NCBI GenBank assembly: GCA_003153915.1
Contig: PMBX01000123.1
Coordinates: forward strand, 1,580 to 9,678
Reading direction: 5' to 3'
DNA length: 8,099 bases
DNA from: Phycisphaerales bacterium
GTDB lineage: Bacteria; Planctomycetota; Phycisphaerae; SM23-33
Part shown: positions 7,118 through 8,099 of the stretch, in pieces
Numbering within the stretch: the first letter of the stretch is position 1
How the letters are laid out: every line of letters starts with the position of its first letter
Made by a program: the position numbers and the translations under genes
The notes under the pieces: model-generated
Databases searched by the model: none
What the model saw: only the letters and a program-made list of their open reading frames with translations
What the model was told of the DNA's origin: nothing

Positions 7118-8099
7118 TCAGGATCCGCCGCCCGTGAGGCGCTTCGTCGGACGCATCAGCCGCTCCCGCATTTGCTGGGCTTTTTCCGGACCGCGGTCTT
7201 GCTGGTTCTGCTGCTGGAGCTCTCCGGCTTTGTCAGGCTTTGGGGCAGCCGATGCATTGGAATCCGCCGGTAAAACCTCCACCGGTTGGACGGGGACGGG
7301 TTGGACGGCGGCAGGTTCGCCAGGCGCGGCTTCGGCGCCGGGAGAAACGGGCAACACGGCTCCTTCGCTGACTTTTGGCGCGGGCATGGAGGCGGCGATG
7401 GCGGCCAGGTCCTTGCCCTTGGGAGCGACCCCCTGATTGGCCAATTCCGTCGCCTTGGCGATGAGGGCCTCCTGCGTGGCGACGGAACCGCCGTCAAAGG
7501 CGGCGGCCAGGTCCTGCCAACATTTGTCGATCGCCGTGTTAAGACCCCGCAACGTCGTCAGTGCCTTGCGTTCGTGGCTCAGTAACCGCCGCGCCCATTG
7601 CCCTTCGTTCTTGGCCAGCAGCATTTTGCCCCCCGCGGGCGTACTGACCAGAACCAGGTCCCCGGCGGACTGGATGGTCGCCTCCGGTGCGGCAAAGGGT
7701 TTCAGTTCCACCAGGGCAGGAACGACCGCGGCGATGATGGCATCTCGGGCAGCAACGTCGTAAGAGGCATCAATCGCCGCGCCGGCGGCCTCAAAATCGA
7801 TCTTTTTATCCTTGGCCTTCTTGGTCGCCGCCTCGATGGCCAAACGCGTTCGCCGCAGCATCCAGTTGCCTCGGATCGCCGGGCGGACCAGCGTGGCATC
7901 CTTGGCCTCATACATCCCGACGGCCTGGTCATACTGCTTGTCCTCAGTAGCCGTCGCCAGGGATCCGACAAAGGCGCGGACTTCGGTGACGGCCTGTTTA
8001 TCGGCGGGCTTGGCGGTATTTAGCGGGAAATCGGCGGAGATATCAATCTCGGCCGTTCCACCGGCGGCGCCGGCGGATTTATCGGCGAGCTTGGCTTTG
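7118..8099 (-). CDS. Uncharacterised Ala-rich protein with Pro/Gln-rich tail (5'-partial)
   Basis: The frame is open from the TGA at 7118 to the right edge with no stop, so the start lies outside and at least 326 residues are visible. The first in-window ATG (7915) lies within continuous protein-like sequence and is probably internal. I do not recognise the family. The visible part starts with Ala/Lys-rich sequence, then a segment (about 7400-7960) that reads as a folded domain of helices followed by strands (DLVLVSTPAGGKMLLAKNEG, then a QW). This pattern is weakly reminiscent of NTF2/SnoaL-like domains, a low-confidence inference. The last 89 residues are low-complexity Pro/Ala/Val, with a VQPVP-VQPVE repeat, a QQQNQQ run and a basic end (RERLMRPTKRLTGGGS). 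Such tails are typical of disordered linkers, often in exported or envelope-associated proteins. It heads, within the window, the probable operon with the zinc-ribbon and M20 genes. Confidence 0.7.
   Translation of the reverse strand, partial: KAKLADKSAGAAGGTAEIDISADFPLNTAKPADKQAVTEVRAFVGSLATATEDKQYDQAVGMYEAKDATLVRPAIRGNWMLRRTRLAIEAATKKAKDKKIDFEAAGAAIDASYDVAARDAIIAAVVPALVELKPFAAPEATIQSAGDLVLVSTPAGGKMLLAKNEGQWARRLLSHERKALTTLRGLNTAIDKCWQDLAAAFDGGSVATQEALIAKATELANQGVAPKGKDLAAIAASMPAPKVSEGAVLPVSPGAEAAPGEPAAVQPVPVQPVEVLPADSNASAAPKPDKAGELQQQNQQDRGPEKAQQMRERLMRPTKRLTGGGS
7284..7308 (-). repeat. 15-bp period repeat encoding VQPVP/VQPVE
   Basis: GGTTGGACGG (plus-strand reading) occurs at 7284-7293 and again at 7299-7308, a 15-base period. 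On the coding strand this gives two consecutive five-residue units in the disordered tail of the uncharacterised protein. It is probably a small slippage expansion. Confidence 0.6.
7997..8095 (-). repeat. Two 18-bp direct repeats, 81 bp apart, in frame
   Basis: TTTATCGGCGGGCTTGGC (7997-8014, plus-strand reading) recurs at 8078-8095 with one mismatch. The 81-base offset keeps frame, so the coding strand carries AKLADK and AKPADK 27 residues apart. The sequence between the copies is not clearly repeated. This could be the edge of a degenerate repeat continuing beyond the window. Confidence 0.5.

Noticed and set aside
7598..8023. Plus-strand open frame opposite the uncharacterised right-edge gene
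   Set aside because: The minus-strand frame is longer, open through the edge, in operon spacing with its neighbours and has protein-like composition; the plus-strand frame has no features.

Overview
The window is a GC-rich, densely coding bacterial chromosome segment with no RNA genes, mobile elements or CRISPR arrays. Gene content and the style of the membrane glycosyltransferase (a D-x-L-x-YHLxxP motif and a TGNPVFPL motif) point to the Planctomycetota, perhaps a Phycisphaerae-like lineage. That placement comes from remembered family resemblance, not from a search, so it is tentative.

Left half, plus strand (1-4719). The window opens inside the nucleotide-binding domain of an ABC exporter-type ATPase (1-273). 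Its stop codon overlaps the ATG of a large polytopic GT-C-like membrane glycosyltransferase (273-2492), which suggests export or assembly of a lipid-linked or surface glycan. After a gap of about 77 bp comes a chorismate-using enzyme (2570-4081). Its PIKGT motif marks it as PabB (aminodeoxychorismate synthase component I, folate pathway) and not TrpE. It is joined by an ATGA overlap to a precorrin-2 dehydrogenase of the SirC/Met8/CysG N-terminal type (4078-4719, siroheme pathway).

Right half, minus strand (4716-8099). In transcription order there is a protein of unknown function that enters from beyond the right edge (Ala-rich, with a Pro/Ala/Gln-rich tail), a 201-residue four-cysteine zinc-ribbon-like protein of unknown function, an M20-family metallopeptidase, and ribosomal protein L21. 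The first three are separated by only 17 and 13 bp and look like one operon. rplU has its own strong-looking promoter (TTGACA-N16-GATAAT) and a good Shine-Dalgarno sequence. L27 (rpmA), its usual downstream neighbour, is absent because the siroheme gene runs head-on into the end of rplU.

The two halves converge at 4716-4719, where the stop codons of precorrin-2 dehydrogenase and rplU share the palindrome CTAG, leaving no intergenic space for a terminator. I see mostly ordinary metabolic genes and no convincing new system. The points most worth a second look are the convergent stop overlap, the lone rplU with a palindrome around its -10 box, and the two uncharacterised proteins upstream of the peptidase.
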